Part shown: in pieces, positions 1 to 9,083 of the stretch
Layout of the letters: every line of letters begins with the position of its first letter
Position numbering within the stretch: the first letter of the stretch is position 1
Assembly (NCBI GenBank): GCA_015063035.1
Contig: SUTG01000004.1
Coordinates: 19,944 to 83,943 of the forward strand
From: Methanobrevibacter olleyae
GTDB taxonomy: Archaea > Methanobacteriota > Methanobacteria > Methanobacteriales > Methanobacteriaceae
Length of the DNA: 64,000 nt
Reading direction: 5' to 3'
Translations under genes and position numbers: made by a program
The notes under the pieces: generated by a model
Seen by the model: the letters and a program-made list of their open reading frames with translations, nothing else
Databases searched by the model: none
Told to the model about the DNA's origin: nothing

Positions 1-1
1 A

Positions 2-826
2 GGAGCAGGTTCTTATACAGCACCTTATATCCTTAAGGAATTAGGCTGTGAGGTAACAACCATCAACTGTCAAGCCGATGGATTCTTCCCAGGAAGAGAC
101 CCTGAGCCAATTGAACCAAATCTCCAGGACTTAATTGCTACCGTTAAAAATTTAGGTGCAGACATTGGCCTTGCTCATGATGGTGATGCAGATAGGACCA
201 TTTGCATAGATGAGAAAGGAAACTTCATTTTAGGGGATAAGACCTTTGCCCTTGTTGAAAAGCATATGCTAAAGGAAAATGGTGGAGGAATCATTGTAAC
301 TACCGTAGCTACTTCCCAAGCTATTTATGACATTGCAGAGGAGTTCGGCGGTGAAGTGATAGCCACTGCTGTTGGAGATTTGCTTGTTGCAAGAAAGCTT
401 AAATGTACTGATGGATTGTTCGGCGGTGAAGAAAATGGAGGGCTCATTTTCCCAGACTTCATATATGGAAGGGATGCAGCTATGACTGTAGCTAAAATAC
501 TTGAAATTCTTGTTAAGGAAGATAAACCATTATCCGAGCTTGTAGCAGAGCTTCCGGTTTATTATCAGGAAAAATTGAAAGTTGAGTGTGCTGATGACTT
601 AAAGAAGGAAGTCATGGCAAATATTGCAGATGAAATCAAGGAAACAACTGATTTCGAGCTTGATACAACTGATGGGGTTAAAATCCTAAAGGATGATGGT
701 TGGGTAATCATCAGGCCTTCAGGCACTGAACCAATATTCAGATGCTTTGCTGAATCTGACTCCCAGGAAAAAGCTGATGAAATGGCAAATTGGGGAATCA
801 GTTTGGTAGAGAAATACAAAAATTAA
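2..826 (+). CDS. Phosphoglucosamine/phosphomannomutase family protein (5' truncated)
   Basis: This is the C-terminal part of an alpha-D-phosphohexomutase, which moves phosphate between C6 and C1 of a hexose or hexosamine. The frame is open from base 2, so the start lies outside the window. The metal-binding loop DGDADR, the sugar-specificity segment GGEENGG and the phosphate-binding RPSGTE motif near the C terminus are all visible, so domains II to IV are intact. A complete paralogue (glmM) lies about 9 kb downstream on the other strand. The sugar-binding loop here is GGEENGG, against GGEPSGT in the paralogue, so the two probably prefer different substrates. One may be the mannose/glucose enzyme and the other the glucosamine enzyme, but I cannot assign which from sequence alone. 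Confidence 0.9.
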   Translation, partial: GAGSYTAPYILKELGCEVTTINCQADGFFPGRDPEPIEPNLQDLIATVKNLGADIGLAHDGDADRTICIDEKGNFILGDKTFALVEKHMLKENGGGIIVTTVATSQAIYDIAEEFGGEVIATAVGDLLVARKLKCTDGLFGGEENGGLIFPDFIYGRDAAMTVAKILEILVKEDKPLSELVAELPVYYQEKLKVECADDLKKEVMANIADEIKETTDFELDTTDGVKILKDDGWVIIRPSGTEPIFRCFAESDSQEKADEMANWGISLVEKYKN

Positions 827-888
827 TTTAAGTTTTCAAATTTTTAAAAAGCTATTTCAATAGCTTTCATTTCACTATTTTTGAGAAT

Positions 889-1695
889 ATGATACCAGAT
901 AACAACAAATCAAAACTGATACTTATTTTAGTGATTATATTAGCGATAGCTATTGTTTTTTTCGGATATGCAATATCTGTTAATAATTCAAACAATTCTA
1001 ATGATGGAGGCATTGTCAATGTTGATAATGCTATCAATATTAATCAATCATATCCCGATGGGCCAACAGCTGAAGCTAAAATAGATTCATCTAATGTAAA
1101 TTCCAAGATCCTCGGCAGTAATGAGTTAGGATCTGTGGAATTGTTAGGTCCTTTTGGAAACACAGATTCAGACATTAAAATAGCTTATTCAATCGGTATG
1201 CATCCATTGGAAAGCAAGGCGCATAAGGCATTGTTTGACACTGTAAATTCCAAAAGCGGTTCTTTGAATTATTGTTATTATATCTACAAAATCAATGTAA
1301 CTAATTATGATGCTGATGATGAAGGCAGAATGGATGGGCAGCTTCTTGCTCAGGAGTTTGTAGCTCCTCATATAATCAGCAACGATTATGACCTTTTTGT
1401 AGATGTTCACAGCAATAAGGGGATGATTTCCGGAACTTATGAAGAAACCAATTTTGTATTTGCAGTAGGTCAAGATGAAAAGTCAGAAGCCTTTGTAAAT
1501 AAGATCTTAAATAAAATGCCCGAGTTGGTTTACTATTTCCCAAGTGCACAGTCAAGTCCACCGTATATCACATTGCCTACAGAGCAAGCGGGGATTCCAA
1601 CTGTGAATTATGAAACATATTGTTATGAGCCAATCAACACAACTTATGATTTGATGAATAAGTTTGTAGATGTAGTTGATAATTTGGAATTTTAA
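889..1695 (+). CDS. Membrane-anchored M14-like zinc hydrolase (putative)
   Basis: A protein of 268 aa with one N-terminal membrane segment (about residues 8-30) and then a low-complexity Asn-rich stretch, so the catalytic domain is probably outside the cell. The domain carries what looks like the carboxypeptidase A / aspartoacylase (M14) metal site: HPLE (His105, Glu108) after a beta-strand, DVHSNKG with the third ligand His174, and a candidate catalytic Glu242 in NYETY. Arg147 in EGRMDG may bind substrate carboxylate. The family includes carboxypeptidases and N-acyl deacylases; the substrate is unknown. An extracytoplasmic location would allow action on pseudomurein peptides or dietary peptides, which is inference. 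A soluble paralogue follows within 30 bp, so the two are probably co-transcribed. Confidence 0.7.
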   Translation: MIPDNNKSKLILILVIILAIAIVFFGYAISVNNSNNSNDGGIVNVDNAININQSYPDGPTAEAKIDSSNVNSKILGSNELGSVELLGPFGNTDSDIKIAYSIGMHPLESKAHKALFDTVNSKSGSLNYCYYIYKINVTNYDADDEGRMDGQLLAQEFVAPHIISNDYDLFVDVHSNKGMISGTYEETNFVFAVGQDEKSEAFVNKILNKMPELVYYFPSAQSSPPYITLPTEQAGIPTVNYETYCYEPINTTYDLMNKFVDVVDNLEF

Positions 1696-1720
1696 TACAG
1701 TTTTTAAGTGAGATGTGGAA

Positions 1721-2392
1721 ATGTTTAAGAAAAATTATACTCAAGAGCCTACAGATGAAGCAAAAGTGGATTCTTCACTATATGATGCAGAATTGATTGG
1801 AGAAAATGACTTGGGGACTGTTCATCTTCATGGGCCTTTTGGAAATGCTGATTCAGACATTAAAATAGCTTACCTAATTGGTATGCATCCAATGGAAAGC
1901 AAGGCCCATAGGGGATTGTTCGATACAATAGTTGAATGGGATAAAGAAGGCAGATTGAAATATTCCTATTATATTTACAATATAAATGTGGTGGGTGAGC
2001 TTGACGTGGAAACAGAAGGCCGTATGGATGGCCAATTGCTTGCTCAAGAGTTTGCAGCACCACATATAATAGATAACAAGTATGATTTCTTTGCAGATAT
2101 TCATAGCAATAAGGGGCTAAAAGGGCTTGGAACATATGAAAAGACCAACTTCATTTTTGCTCCAGGATTTGATGATGATTCAACAGATTTCCTGAATATA
2201 TTATTGGATGAAATTGATGAATTTGTTTATTATGCGCCGGAGTATAGGACAAGCCCTCCTTACATTACACTTCCTGTTGTAGAAAGCGGAATTCCAACAA
2301 TTGTTTATGAAACCTATTCATATGAGCCAATGGAAAAAACATATGGCTTAAGTGAAAAATTAGCAAAGGCAATTGATAATTTGGAGTTTTGA
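1721..2392 (+). CDS. Soluble M14-like zinc hydrolase, paralogue of preceding gene
   Basis: About 223 aa, clearly a tandem duplicate of the gene just upstream: the segments around GMHPMESKAH, EGRMDGQLLAQEF and DIHSNKG are near-identical. The same putative zinc ligands (His and Glu of HPME, His of DIHSNKG) and the catalytic Glu in VYETY are kept. It lacks the N-terminal membrane segment and any signal peptide, so it is predicted to be cytoplasmic. I prefer the ATG at 1721 over the in-frame GTG at 1715, because the GTGA Shine-Dalgarno-like stretch at 1708-1711 is about nine bases from the ATG but only three from the GTG. Function as a peptidase or acyl-amino-acid deacylase is inferred from the motif set only. 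Confidence 0.65.
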   Translation: MFKKNYTQEPTDEAKVDSSLYDAELIGENDLGTVHLHGPFGNADSDIKIAYLIGMHPMESKAHRGLFDTIVEWDKEGRLKYSYYIYNINVVGELDVETEGRMDGQLLAQEFAAPHIIDNKYDFFADIHSNKGLKGLGTYEKTNFIFAPGFDDDSTDFLNILLDEIDEFVYYAPEYRTSPPYITLPVVESGIPTIVYETYSYEPMEKTYGLSEKLAKAIDNLEF

Positions 2393-2717
2393 TTTTTAGA
2401 TAAATTTTTCTTTTCATTATTTTAATTTTAGCTATTATTAAAATATAGCTATATATAGTAAACCTATTTTTAATTAATTATTATTTTAATTAAATTAATT
2501 CAAATTCATTTTTTATTTATTATTAATATAGTAATCTATCCATAAACTAATTAATTATCATAAAAGTAGTCAAAAATAGTAAAAAATAGTAAAAAATAGA
2601 TAATAAAAATTAGTAAAAAAGTATTAAATTAGTAAAAAAATAGTAAAAATAGCAAATCAATAAAATTAGCAAATAGATTAAAATATTGAATACGGATAAG
2701 AAATTTAAAAACAGTAG
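2393..2717. other. AT-rich convergent intergenic region
   Basis: About 325 bp between the 3' ends of two converging genes. I see no coding sequence. It contains a perfect palindrome ATATAGCTATAT at 2443-2454 and, at about 2566-2650, an imperfect array of AGTAAAAAAT-like units. The region probably holds the transcription terminators of both genes, which in archaea are often simple T-runs on the transcript. Confidence 0.6.
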
Positions 2718-3854
2718 TTACATATTTTCCAAACATTCCATTTTTAGAACTCTTGCATCATCGTTTGATGGGTCAAGAGCAAGAACTTTAGTGAAAAGGA
2801 TTTCAGCTTCATCGAATCTGTCAAGTTCCATTAAGACAACTCCCTTGTTTAGGAGGAATGATGTGTTTCTTGGCTCAAGGTCTATTGCCTTGTCATAGCA
2901 TTCAATTGCCTCTTCAAATCTACCAAGATCAAGAAGAGCGTTTCCTTTTCTGTTTTGTGCTGTTGCATCTATTTCTGAATCTTCCAAACATAATTCCAAA
3001 GCCTTGTCATATGCTTCCAATGCCTCTTCAGGCCTTTCCATATCAGTCAATACATTTCCACGTGCATTCCAAACTTCCGGATTGGTGTCATCGATTCTTA
3101 TCAATTTGTCATAAACCTCTAAGGCCTTATCGAATTCTGCCAGGATTTCCAAAATGAATCCTCTCCAATAAAGAACCACTGGATTGTTAGGGTTTGCATT
3201 CAATGCACCATCACTTGCTTCAAGCGCTTCCTCTATATTTCCAGAGTTAAGCATAGCTATTGCCTTGTTGTTCCAGATATATTCATTATCCCCTTCTATT
3301 TCCAAAGCCTTGTCATAACATTCAATGGATTCATCAAAACGGTCAAGTCTGCTTAAATTGTCTCCTTTCTTGTTTAATAGATAAACATCATTAGGATCTA
3401 TTTTCAAAGCGGCATTATAGCACAAGACAGACTTGTCATATTTCCCTGTATCGAATAAAATGTCTGCCCTTTGGGTAATCATCTCTTTTTGGTCGATTTT
3501 TTCCCCTTTCCATTTATTGATGTCTAGTTTTTCAAAATAGATCACTTGGAACAAATCGTCATCAGAGATTCCATCAGGATACATTTTCTTAAATTCCTTA
3601 ATCATTTCCTTGGAATCCTCGTATCCTTCCTCTTGAGCTAACTTATCATTGTTTTTTATTTCTTTGAAAGGCAGTGTTTTCACATCAGTAACTTGCGCTT
3701 CAAAAATTTTCTTCTTTTCTTTAGATGCTAAATTCCAATAGCAATGAAGCCTATCTCCAACTTTTAAAGGTGTTTTCCATAGTTTCCTTATAGTCATGGC
3801 TTTTTTATTTGTGATTATATTTATGTTCTGACTTCCAAAGGACATGATTGGCAT
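2718..3854 (-). CDS. ASCH-domain / TPR-repeat fusion protein
   Basis: 378 aa. Residues of about 15-110 resemble an ASCH (PUA-like) domain: the pattern KPLKVGDRLH-like (here TPLKVGDRLHCYW), an internal strand, then a segment with Tyr/Asp and a final FEKLD strand, as in RNA-binding ASCH proteins. From about residue 125 to the end are seven or so tetratricopeptide repeats, each with the pattern A...Y.KALEI.P....W..KG..L...GR.EEA. TPRs act as protein-binding scaffolds, and ASCH domains usually bind RNA or modified nucleotides. The combined protein may tether a partner to RNA, which is inference. A GGGTGAT ribosome-binding site precedes the ATG at 3854. No operon partner is close. Confidence 0.75.
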   Translation of the reverse strand: MPIMSFGSQNINIITNKKAMTIRKLWKTPLKVGDRLHCYWNLASKEKKKIFEAQVTDVKTLPFKEIKNNDKLAQEEGYEDSKEMIKEFKKMYPDGISDDDLFQVIYFEKLDINKWKGEKIDQKEMITQRADILFDTGKYDKSVLCYNAALKIDPNDVYLLNKKGDNLSRLDRFDESIECYDKALEIEGDNEYIWNNKAIAMLNSGNIEEALEASDGALNANPNNPVVLYWRGFILEILAEFDKALEVYDKLIRIDDTNPEVWNARGNVLTDMERPEEALEAYDKALELCLEDSEIDATAQNRKGNALLDLGRFEEAIECYDKAIDLEPRNTSFLLNKGVVLMELDRFDEAEILFTKVLALDPSNDDARVLKMECLENM

Positions 3855-4078
3855 TTTATCACCCTTTTTTGGAGACTTTTAATAAAAAATAGTCTAAAAT
3901 AAATAATTAAGTAATCTTAATTATATTATTATCTTTATTGAAAAATTAATAAACTTATCTATTTATTTTTTAGATTCAATTTTAAATTTAAGTTTATTGA
4001 TTTAAATTAATTTGATAATTTGGATTAATTTGATAATTTGGATTAATTCGTGAGTATGAATTATTTTAAATTAACTGT

Positions 4079-4789
4079 TTAAATGCTTTTTTGACCAAAT
4101 TCTGCAGTTTTTACATTTATATCCTGATTAGGATATGCCTCTTTGATCCTTTTTGCAATATCTTCCATGTCATGAGGATTTGGCTCTTCTGCTTCTGCCA
4201 ATGATTCATCTAAAACGCATCGGTTTCTAAATTGCTGGATGGTGTACAAATCACATTCCACCTCATCAACTATTGTAAAAAGGTCTTCTTCAGTGAGCAA
4301 TTTAGGGCAATAAGTGGTTCTGCATTCTAAAGTGATATCCTCATATTCATTTACGATTTCCATAGATTCCTTTACCTTTTGCCCAATGTCTGCATTGATG
4401 ACTTCATTGTATTTGTTGAATGGAGCCTTAACATCCATAGCCACATAATCCACTAATCCTAAATCCAATATTTTTTGGAGTCTGTCAGGGTAAACTCCAC
4501 TTGTATCCAATTTGGTCTTAAGACCAATTTCCCTAACATATTTGAAGATTTCAATCACGTCTTCATATTGGACTAAAGGCTCTCCACCTGAAACAACAAC
4601 AGCATCCATAAACATTGCTGAATCATCAATCTTTTCGCATATCTCATCCAAGCTGATTTCAGTTCCTTCTTCCAATATTTCGCTATTGCTGCAATAAGGA
4701 CATCTGAGAGGACATTTTGCTAAGAATATTACAAAAGACATATTTTTTGGATATTCAATTGATGATGTAACTGTAACGCTATATTCCAT
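4079..4789 (-). CDS. Anaerobic ribonucleotide reductase activating protein-like radical SAM enzyme
   Basis: 236 aa. A cluster-binding CX3CX2C motif (CPLRCPYC, near residues 28-35) and the following GGEP motif (VVSGGEPLVQ) identify a radical SAM activase. It resembles the archaeal NrdG-like family, which generates the glycyl radical on the class III ribonucleotide reductase NrdD. No nrdD is visible here, so the pairing is inferred from family knowledge. The start is supported by an AAAGG ribosome-binding site six to eight bases upstream. It lies 113 bp upstream of the convergent-direction-sharing hisC transcript end and reads in the same direction; a long AT-rich spacer argues for its own promoter. 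Confidence 0.82.
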   Translation of the reverse strand: MEYSVTVTSSIEYPKNMSFVIFLAKCPLRCPYCSNSEILEEGTEISLDEICEKIDDSAMFMDAVVVSGGEPLVQYEDVIEIFKYVREIGLKTKLDTSGVYPDRLQKILDLGLVDYVAMDVKAPFNKYNEVINADIGQKVKESMEIVNEYEDITLECRTTYCPKLLTEEDLFTIVDEVECDLYTIQQFRNRCVLDESLAEAEEPNPHDMEDIAKRIKEAYPNQDINVKTAEFGQKSI

Positions 4790-4902
4790 TTTATCAAACC
4801 TTTAATCTTTAGTTAGTATTTTTAATTTAATAATTTAATAATTTAATAATCTAATTATTGGGGATTGTTTCATTTATTGATTAATCGTTATTCCATATTA
4901 AA

Positions 4903-6027
4903 TTATTCATTTAAAATTTCTCTCATGACATTTAAGAATTTCTTATCCTCTTCCAATGTACAAATGCTTATTCTAAAGTAATATTCATCCAATCCTTTAA
5001 ATGAGGTGCAATCTCTTACAATCATGCCTCTTTTCATGAATTCTCTTGTAATCTCTGCAGCGGTGTATCCAGTATCATGGATATCAATCAACATGAAATT
5101 GGAATAGGATTTATAGACTTTAACGGATTTCATTTTAGATATCTCATCATAAAGGAAATCTCTGCTTTCTATTCCATCCTTAATTGATTTTTCAATGTAT
5201 TTTGTGTCCTTTATTGTAGTGAGAGCAGCTATGTAGGAAAGTTTTGTAAGTGAGAAAACTGGTTTGATTCTGTGCATGAATTCGATGATTTCCTTGCTTG
5301 AAATACCATAGCCTATTCTCATTCCTGCAAGTCCCATTACTTTAGACATTGTTCTAAGAATGAAAATATTATCATACTCGTCTAAAAGGTTTACATTGTT
5401 GGTTAAGGAGTATTCAAAGTATGCTTCATCTATTACAACTACTGCATCACACACTCCCCCTTTGGATTTACTTGTTTTATCGAGAATTGCTCTTAACTCC
5501 TCTTGTGAAATCAATGCTCCAGTAGGGTTATTTGGAGTGCATAGGAATAGCATTTTTGTTTTTTCATTTATTGCATTGAGTACAGAATCCAAATCGAGGG
5601 TATTTGTTTCCAAATCCCATTTTGCATAATTTGGAATGGCGCCGTATGGCTTGAATAAGAACTCATAATACATGTAAGAAGGTAAAGGGACAATAAATTC
5701 GTCACCTGGTTCAATGAAGGTTTTTGCTAAAGTGTCAATAAGCTCATCTGCACCATCTCCTCCAACGATTATCTGTTCTGGCTTTACATTGGAGTATCTT
5801 GCAAATTCCCTTTTTAGCTCTTCCAAATCAGATTCAGGGTATCTGTTGATGTTTGCAAGTTCTTTTTCAATGGCTTCCTTTACTTTTGGAGATGGTCCCC
5901 ATGGATTTTCATTAGATCCCAATTTGATGATGTCTTCCTTTTTCACTCCAAATTCCTGTGCAATTTCCTCTTTTGATCTTCCAGGAACATATGGGTCTAA
6001 TTCCTCTACTTCTTTTCGTACTTTCAT
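4903..6027 (-). CDS. hisC: Histidinol-phosphate aminotransferase
   Basis: 374 aa, full length for HisC. It is a PLP enzyme that converts imidazole-acetol phosphate and glutamate to histidinol phosphate in histidine synthesis. Visible marks are the N-terminal substrate region SNENPWGP, the PLP-contact DEAYFEY, and the Schiff-base lysine in [18 protein letters not shown] ribosome-binding site AGAAGGT lies ahead of the ATG at 6027. Other histidine genes are not in the window, which is usual in methanogens where they are scattered. Some archaeal HisC enzymes also accept aromatic amino acids, so overlap with tyrosine/phenylalanine transamination is possible. Confidence 0.92.
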   Translation of the reverse strand: MKVRKEVEELDPYVPGRSKEEIAQEFGVKKEDIIKLGSNENPWGPSPKVKEAIEKELANINRYPESDLEELKREFARYSNVKPEQIIVGGDGADELIDTLAKTFIEPGDEFIVPLPSYMYYEFLFKPYGAIPNYAKWDLETNTLDLDSVLNAINEKTKMLFLCTPNNPTGALISQEELRAILDKTSKSKGGVCDAVVVIDEAYFEYSLTNNVNLLDEYDNIFILRTMSKVMGLAGMRIGYGISSKEIIEFMHRIKPVFSLTKLSYIAALTTIKDTKYIEKSIKDGIESRDFLYDEISKMKSVKVYKSYSNFMLIDIHDTGYTAAEITREFMKRGMIVRDCTSFKGLDEYYFRISICTLEEDKKFLNVMREILNE

Positions 6028-6182
6028 TATTTTACCTTCTAGAATACTTTTTTTAATCTTTTTTTAGCCATTATATAATTAGCATTATGATAAGATGAAT
6101 TTTAAATTTTAATGATCTATAAAAAAAGTTGATGAATAGATGAATTTCTTCATCATATTCATTGCAGTTTGAATCAGATGTT

Positions 6183-6659
6183 TTATTCATCGTATTCATT
6201 TGCAAGTTCAACATAGTGGGATGCATTCCAAATAATATGGTCTCTTTGTTCTTGGGTAGTTTCCTTAATAAGCTTTCCAGGAATGCCTAATATTAAGCTG
6301 TTTTCTGGAAATACCTTATTCTCGCTAACCACCGCTCCAGCACCTACAATTGAGTTCTTGCCAATCTTAGCGCCATTTAAGACAGTGGCATTCATTCCTA
6401 TAAGAACATTGTCATCAATTTCACATCCATGCACTACAGCGCCATGTCCTATGGACACGTTGTCTCCAATTTTAAGAGTCAAGTTTGCTGAAGTGTGAAG
6501 AACACAGTTGTCTTGCACATTGGAGTTTTTACCGATTCTTATAGGTCCTACATCTCCTCGAATAACCGCCCCATGCCAAATGGAACAGTTTTCGCCAATT
6601 TCAACATCACCGATTACTTGTGCACCAGGGAATATTTTTACGGGTTCATTGAGTTTCAT
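6183..6659 (-). CDS. Gamma-carbonic-anhydrase-like hexapeptide repeat protein
   Basis: 158 aa made almost entirely of left-handed beta-helix hexapeptide repeats ([LIV]GxxxN-type turns). The three zinc-site histidines of the gamma-carbonic anhydrase family appear present, in NCVLHTS and IGHGAVVHG. RGDVGPIRIGKNSNVQDN carries the family Arg and Gln/Asp. It lacks the N-terminal acidic loop of the Methanosarcina Cam enzyme, so activity is uncertain and many relatives are of unknown function. The ribosome-binding site AGAGGAG precedes the ATG. It lies between hisC and glmU in the same direction, with a spacer of over 200 bp on the glmU side. Confidence 0.85.
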   Translation of the reverse strand: MKLNEPVKIFPGAQVIGDVEIGENCSIWHGAVIRGDVGPIRIGKNSNVQDNCVLHTSANLTLKIGDNVSIGHGAVVHGCEIDDNVLIGMNATVLNGAKIGKNSIVGAGAVVSENKVFPENSLILGIPGKLIKETTQEQRDHIIWNASHYVELANEYDE

Positions 6660-6867
6660 AATATACTCCTCTTTAAATTTTTTTTATTAATTAGATAAAT
6701 TAATAAATTTCATTGTATTATTTTTTAATAGATATTTATTTAATCTATTTTTTCATTAATCAAATGAATCATTAAATTCATTTATTATCTTTTTTAATCA
6801 GACAGATTATTAAATTTAATTATTTTTTTAATTAGATAAATTAATAAATTTGAGTTTCGTTAATATT

Positions 6868-8187
6868 CTATTCTTCTTTATTATCTTCTGCTTCTTCTAA
6901 AGATATTTGTCCAGTTTCTTTTTTGTTTTGGAAAATATGCTCTTGCTTTACCAAGACTCTCATGTCGGACTCTAAGTCCTCATATAACAAGACACCAGAA
7001 CCGATTGTAGCTCTTACTCCTATCTTAACTCCTGGACTTAAGCTTGAGTTGATTCCAGTTTTTACGGAATCCCCTACAATTGCACCTAATTTACGTCTTC
7101 CAGTATCTGTCTTCTTATTTTTAATAGTGGTTTTCACAGTCTTATTATCGAAACGTAAGTTAGCAATATTTGTTCCAGCAGCAATATTACAATTGGAACC
7201 TAAAATGGAGTCACCTACATAACTTAAATGGCTAACATTGGTGTTTTCCATGATGATTGAGTTCTTGATTTCCACTGCATTGCCTATGTGGACGTTATCT
7301 CCAAAGTAGGAATTTCCTCTAATGTATGAATTTGGTCCAATGTCACAGTTTTTCCCGATATAAACAGGGCCTTTAATGTAAACTCCGGAACGGAGGAGAC
7401 TGCCTTCATCTAAAAATACTTCTCCATGGATTGTAACTCCCTCTTCCACTGTTCCTTTAATTTCTCCTTCAATGTGGTTGAGTAATTCTTCGTTGATTTC
7501 AATCAATTCCCATGGCTTTCCAATATCCATCCATTCTTTAGTGGTTTTATGTCCTTTAACCACTTTGCCATCAGCTATTTGAAGGGATAGGGAATCTGTG
7601 ATTTCGTATTCTCCTCTTGGGGAAACTTCAGTCTTGTCAATCTTATCAAAGATGTCCTTATTGAAAATATAGATTCCAGTGTTTATCAAGTTACTTGGAG
7701 CTTCCTCTTTTTTAGGCTTTTCGACAATATTGATGATCTTGTCACCATCTAATTCAACAACACCGAATGCACTTGGATCTTCAACTTCTGTAAGAACCAT
7801 TAATGTGTCTGGTTTTGATTTTTCGTAATCTTCAATTATTTCGCTAAGGATGTCCACATCCAATATGATGTCTCCATTAAGGGTGATTAAGCTGTCTTCA
7901 ATGAAGTCTTTTCCATAGCCGATTGCATCCGCTGTTCCTTCCAATTTGCTTTGGGTAGCATAACTTATCTTCACTCCAAGATGGGAACCATCCTTAAAGT
8001 AATCTCTAACAATTTCCTCTTTATATCCTACAATAAGAAGAATGTCTTTCACACCGCAGTCCCGCAGTGCCTCTATATTATATTGAATAATAGGTTTTCC
8101 AGCAACAGGCAGCATTGTTTTAGGTTTTGTGAGAGTCAAAGGTCTCATCCTTGTTCCTTCGCCTGCACTTAAGATTATAGCTTTCAC
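6868..8187 (-). CDS. glmU: Bifunctional sugar-1-phosphate nucleotidylyltransferase/acetyltransferase (archaeal GlmU type)
   Basis: 439 aa. The N-terminal nucleotidylyltransferase domain (about 1-230) opens with the signature LSAGEGTRMRPLTLTKPK. The C-terminal domain (about 245-420) is a left-handed beta-helix with repeated IG.N hexapeptides. This arrangement is that of the archaeal enzyme that acetylates glucosamine-1-phosphate and couples it to UTP to give UDP-GlcNAc, a precursor of pseudomurein and of glycans. Start is a GTG at 8187, preceded at good distance by GGAGGAATTAG. The neighbouring glmM product supplies its substrate. The C-terminal tail after residue 420 is Glu-rich and probably disordered. 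Confidence 0.88.
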   Translation of the reverse strand: MKAIILSAGEGTRMRPLTLTKPKTMLPVAGKPIIQYNIEALRDCGVKDILLIVGYKEEIVRDYFKDGSHLGVKISYATQSKLEGTADAIGYGKDFIEDSLITLNGDIILDVDILSEIIEDYEKSKPDTLMVLTEVEDPSAFGVVELDGDKIINIVEKPKKEEAPSNLINTGIYIFNKDIFDKIDKTEVSPRGEYEITDSLSLQIADGKVVKGHKTTKEWMDIGKPWELIEINEELLNHIEGEIKGTVEEGVTIHGEVFLDEGSLLRSGVYIKGPVYIGKNCDIGPNSYIRGNSYFGDNVHIGNAVEIKNSIIMENTNVSHLSYVGDSILGSNCNIAAGTNIANLRFDNKTVKTTIKNKKTDTGRRKLGAIVGDSVKTGINSSLSPGVKIGVRATIGSGVLLYEDLESDMRVLVKQEHIFQNKKETGQISLEEAEDNKEE

Positions 8188-8560
8188 CTAATTCCTCCCA
8201 TAATCATTATTTTTTTTAATCTATTTTTTTCAGTTAATCCCTAATTTTTAGATTTATTATTTATTTGTTTTTTGCGTTTTAAAATAAATCCATATTTGAT
8301 TAAAAAAATATTTTTTTATGAATTTTCAATATTTTAAATCAATATTGGATACCTTATTTTTATATTACTTTTTATTCATTTAAATAATTATTTAAAATAT
8401 TTCATTTTTATATCTCTTATATATAAATAGCATGTAAAAATTTGTTGCACTGATAAAGAACCATATTAATAAAAAAAGTTTTTTATATAAGTTTGTACAT
8501 ATTAGAATTATAGTTAATTAACTAATTATTTGATTAATTAAATTTAAAAAAGGTGATTAT
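8188..8560. promoter_or_regulatory. Divergent promoter region glmU / rubredoxin
   Basis: 373 bp of very AT-rich DNA between divergent genes, with no coding sequence. For the rubredoxin direction there is a good archaeal TATA box TTTATATAA at 8482-8490, about 70 bp ahead of the ATG, which would give a leader near 50 nt. A second TATA-like stretch near 8416-8430 (TATATATAAATAG) could serve either direction. The leftward glmU promoter is not distinct to me. Confidence 0.6.
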
Positions 8561-8722
8561 ATGGTAAAATATGTATGTATGCATTGTGAATACACTTGGG
8601 ACTCTGAAACTGGAGATGAAACTTACAAGGTACCAGCAGGACCTATCGAAGACTTCCCTGATGACTGGGTATGCCCTCAATGTGCTGCAGGTATTGAAGG
8701 AATTATTACTGAAGATGAATAA
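8561..8722 (+). CDS. Rubredoxin
   Basis: A 53-aa protein, typical rubredoxin length. Two CxxC knuckles, CMHC and CPQC, would hold one Fe(Cys)4 centre, and the family signature DDWVCPQC is present. The first knuckle is CxxC followed by EYTWDSETGD, matching the usual CxxCGYxYDxxxGD with the Gly changed. It is a small cytoplasmic electron carrier; in anaerobes it serves oxygen- and superoxide-reducing enzymes such as rubrerythrin or flavodiiron proteins. The ribosome-binding site AGGTGAT is close to the ATG. It stands alone between leftward genes. Confidence 0.93.
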   Translation: MVKYVCMHCEYTWDSETGDETYKVPAGPIEDFPDDWVCPQCAAGIEGIITEDE

Positions 8723-8840
8723 ATTTTCTAATAATTCTTCAAGCTTTTAAAGTTTGACTAAAACTTTTTCTTTTTTTATTTTTTTAACTATTATTTCTTA
8801 TTCTTATTTCATTTATAGCTATTTTTTCGAAATTTAATTT

Positions 8841-9018
8841 ATAAAAAGTTATTTTATAAAAATTTATTTATAAAAAGTTATTTTATAAAAATTTATTTAT
8901 AAAAAGTTATTTTATAAAAATTTATTTATAAAAAGTTATTTTATAAAAATTTATTTATTAAAATCAATCAATTACAAAAATTCATTTATTAAAATCAATC
9001 AATTAGAAAAATTTATTT
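8841..9018. repeat. Tandem repeat array (29-bp x4, then 31-bp x2)
   Basis: Four near-perfect 29-bp units run from 8841 to 8956, each beginning ATAAAAAGTTATTTTATAAA. They are followed by two 31-bp units (8957-9018) that begin ATTAAAATCAATCAATTA and differ from each other at only a few bases. All units share the tail AAAATTTATTT, so the second type probably arose from the first. The array fills most of the 361-bp gap between the convergent 3' ends of rubredoxin and glmM, and no coding sequence is visible there. Confidence 0.9.
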
Positions 9019-9083
9019 ATAAAAATTTAATTCGTAATTATTAAAACTAATTATTTTTTCTTAAAAAAAAGTTTAGAGAATAA

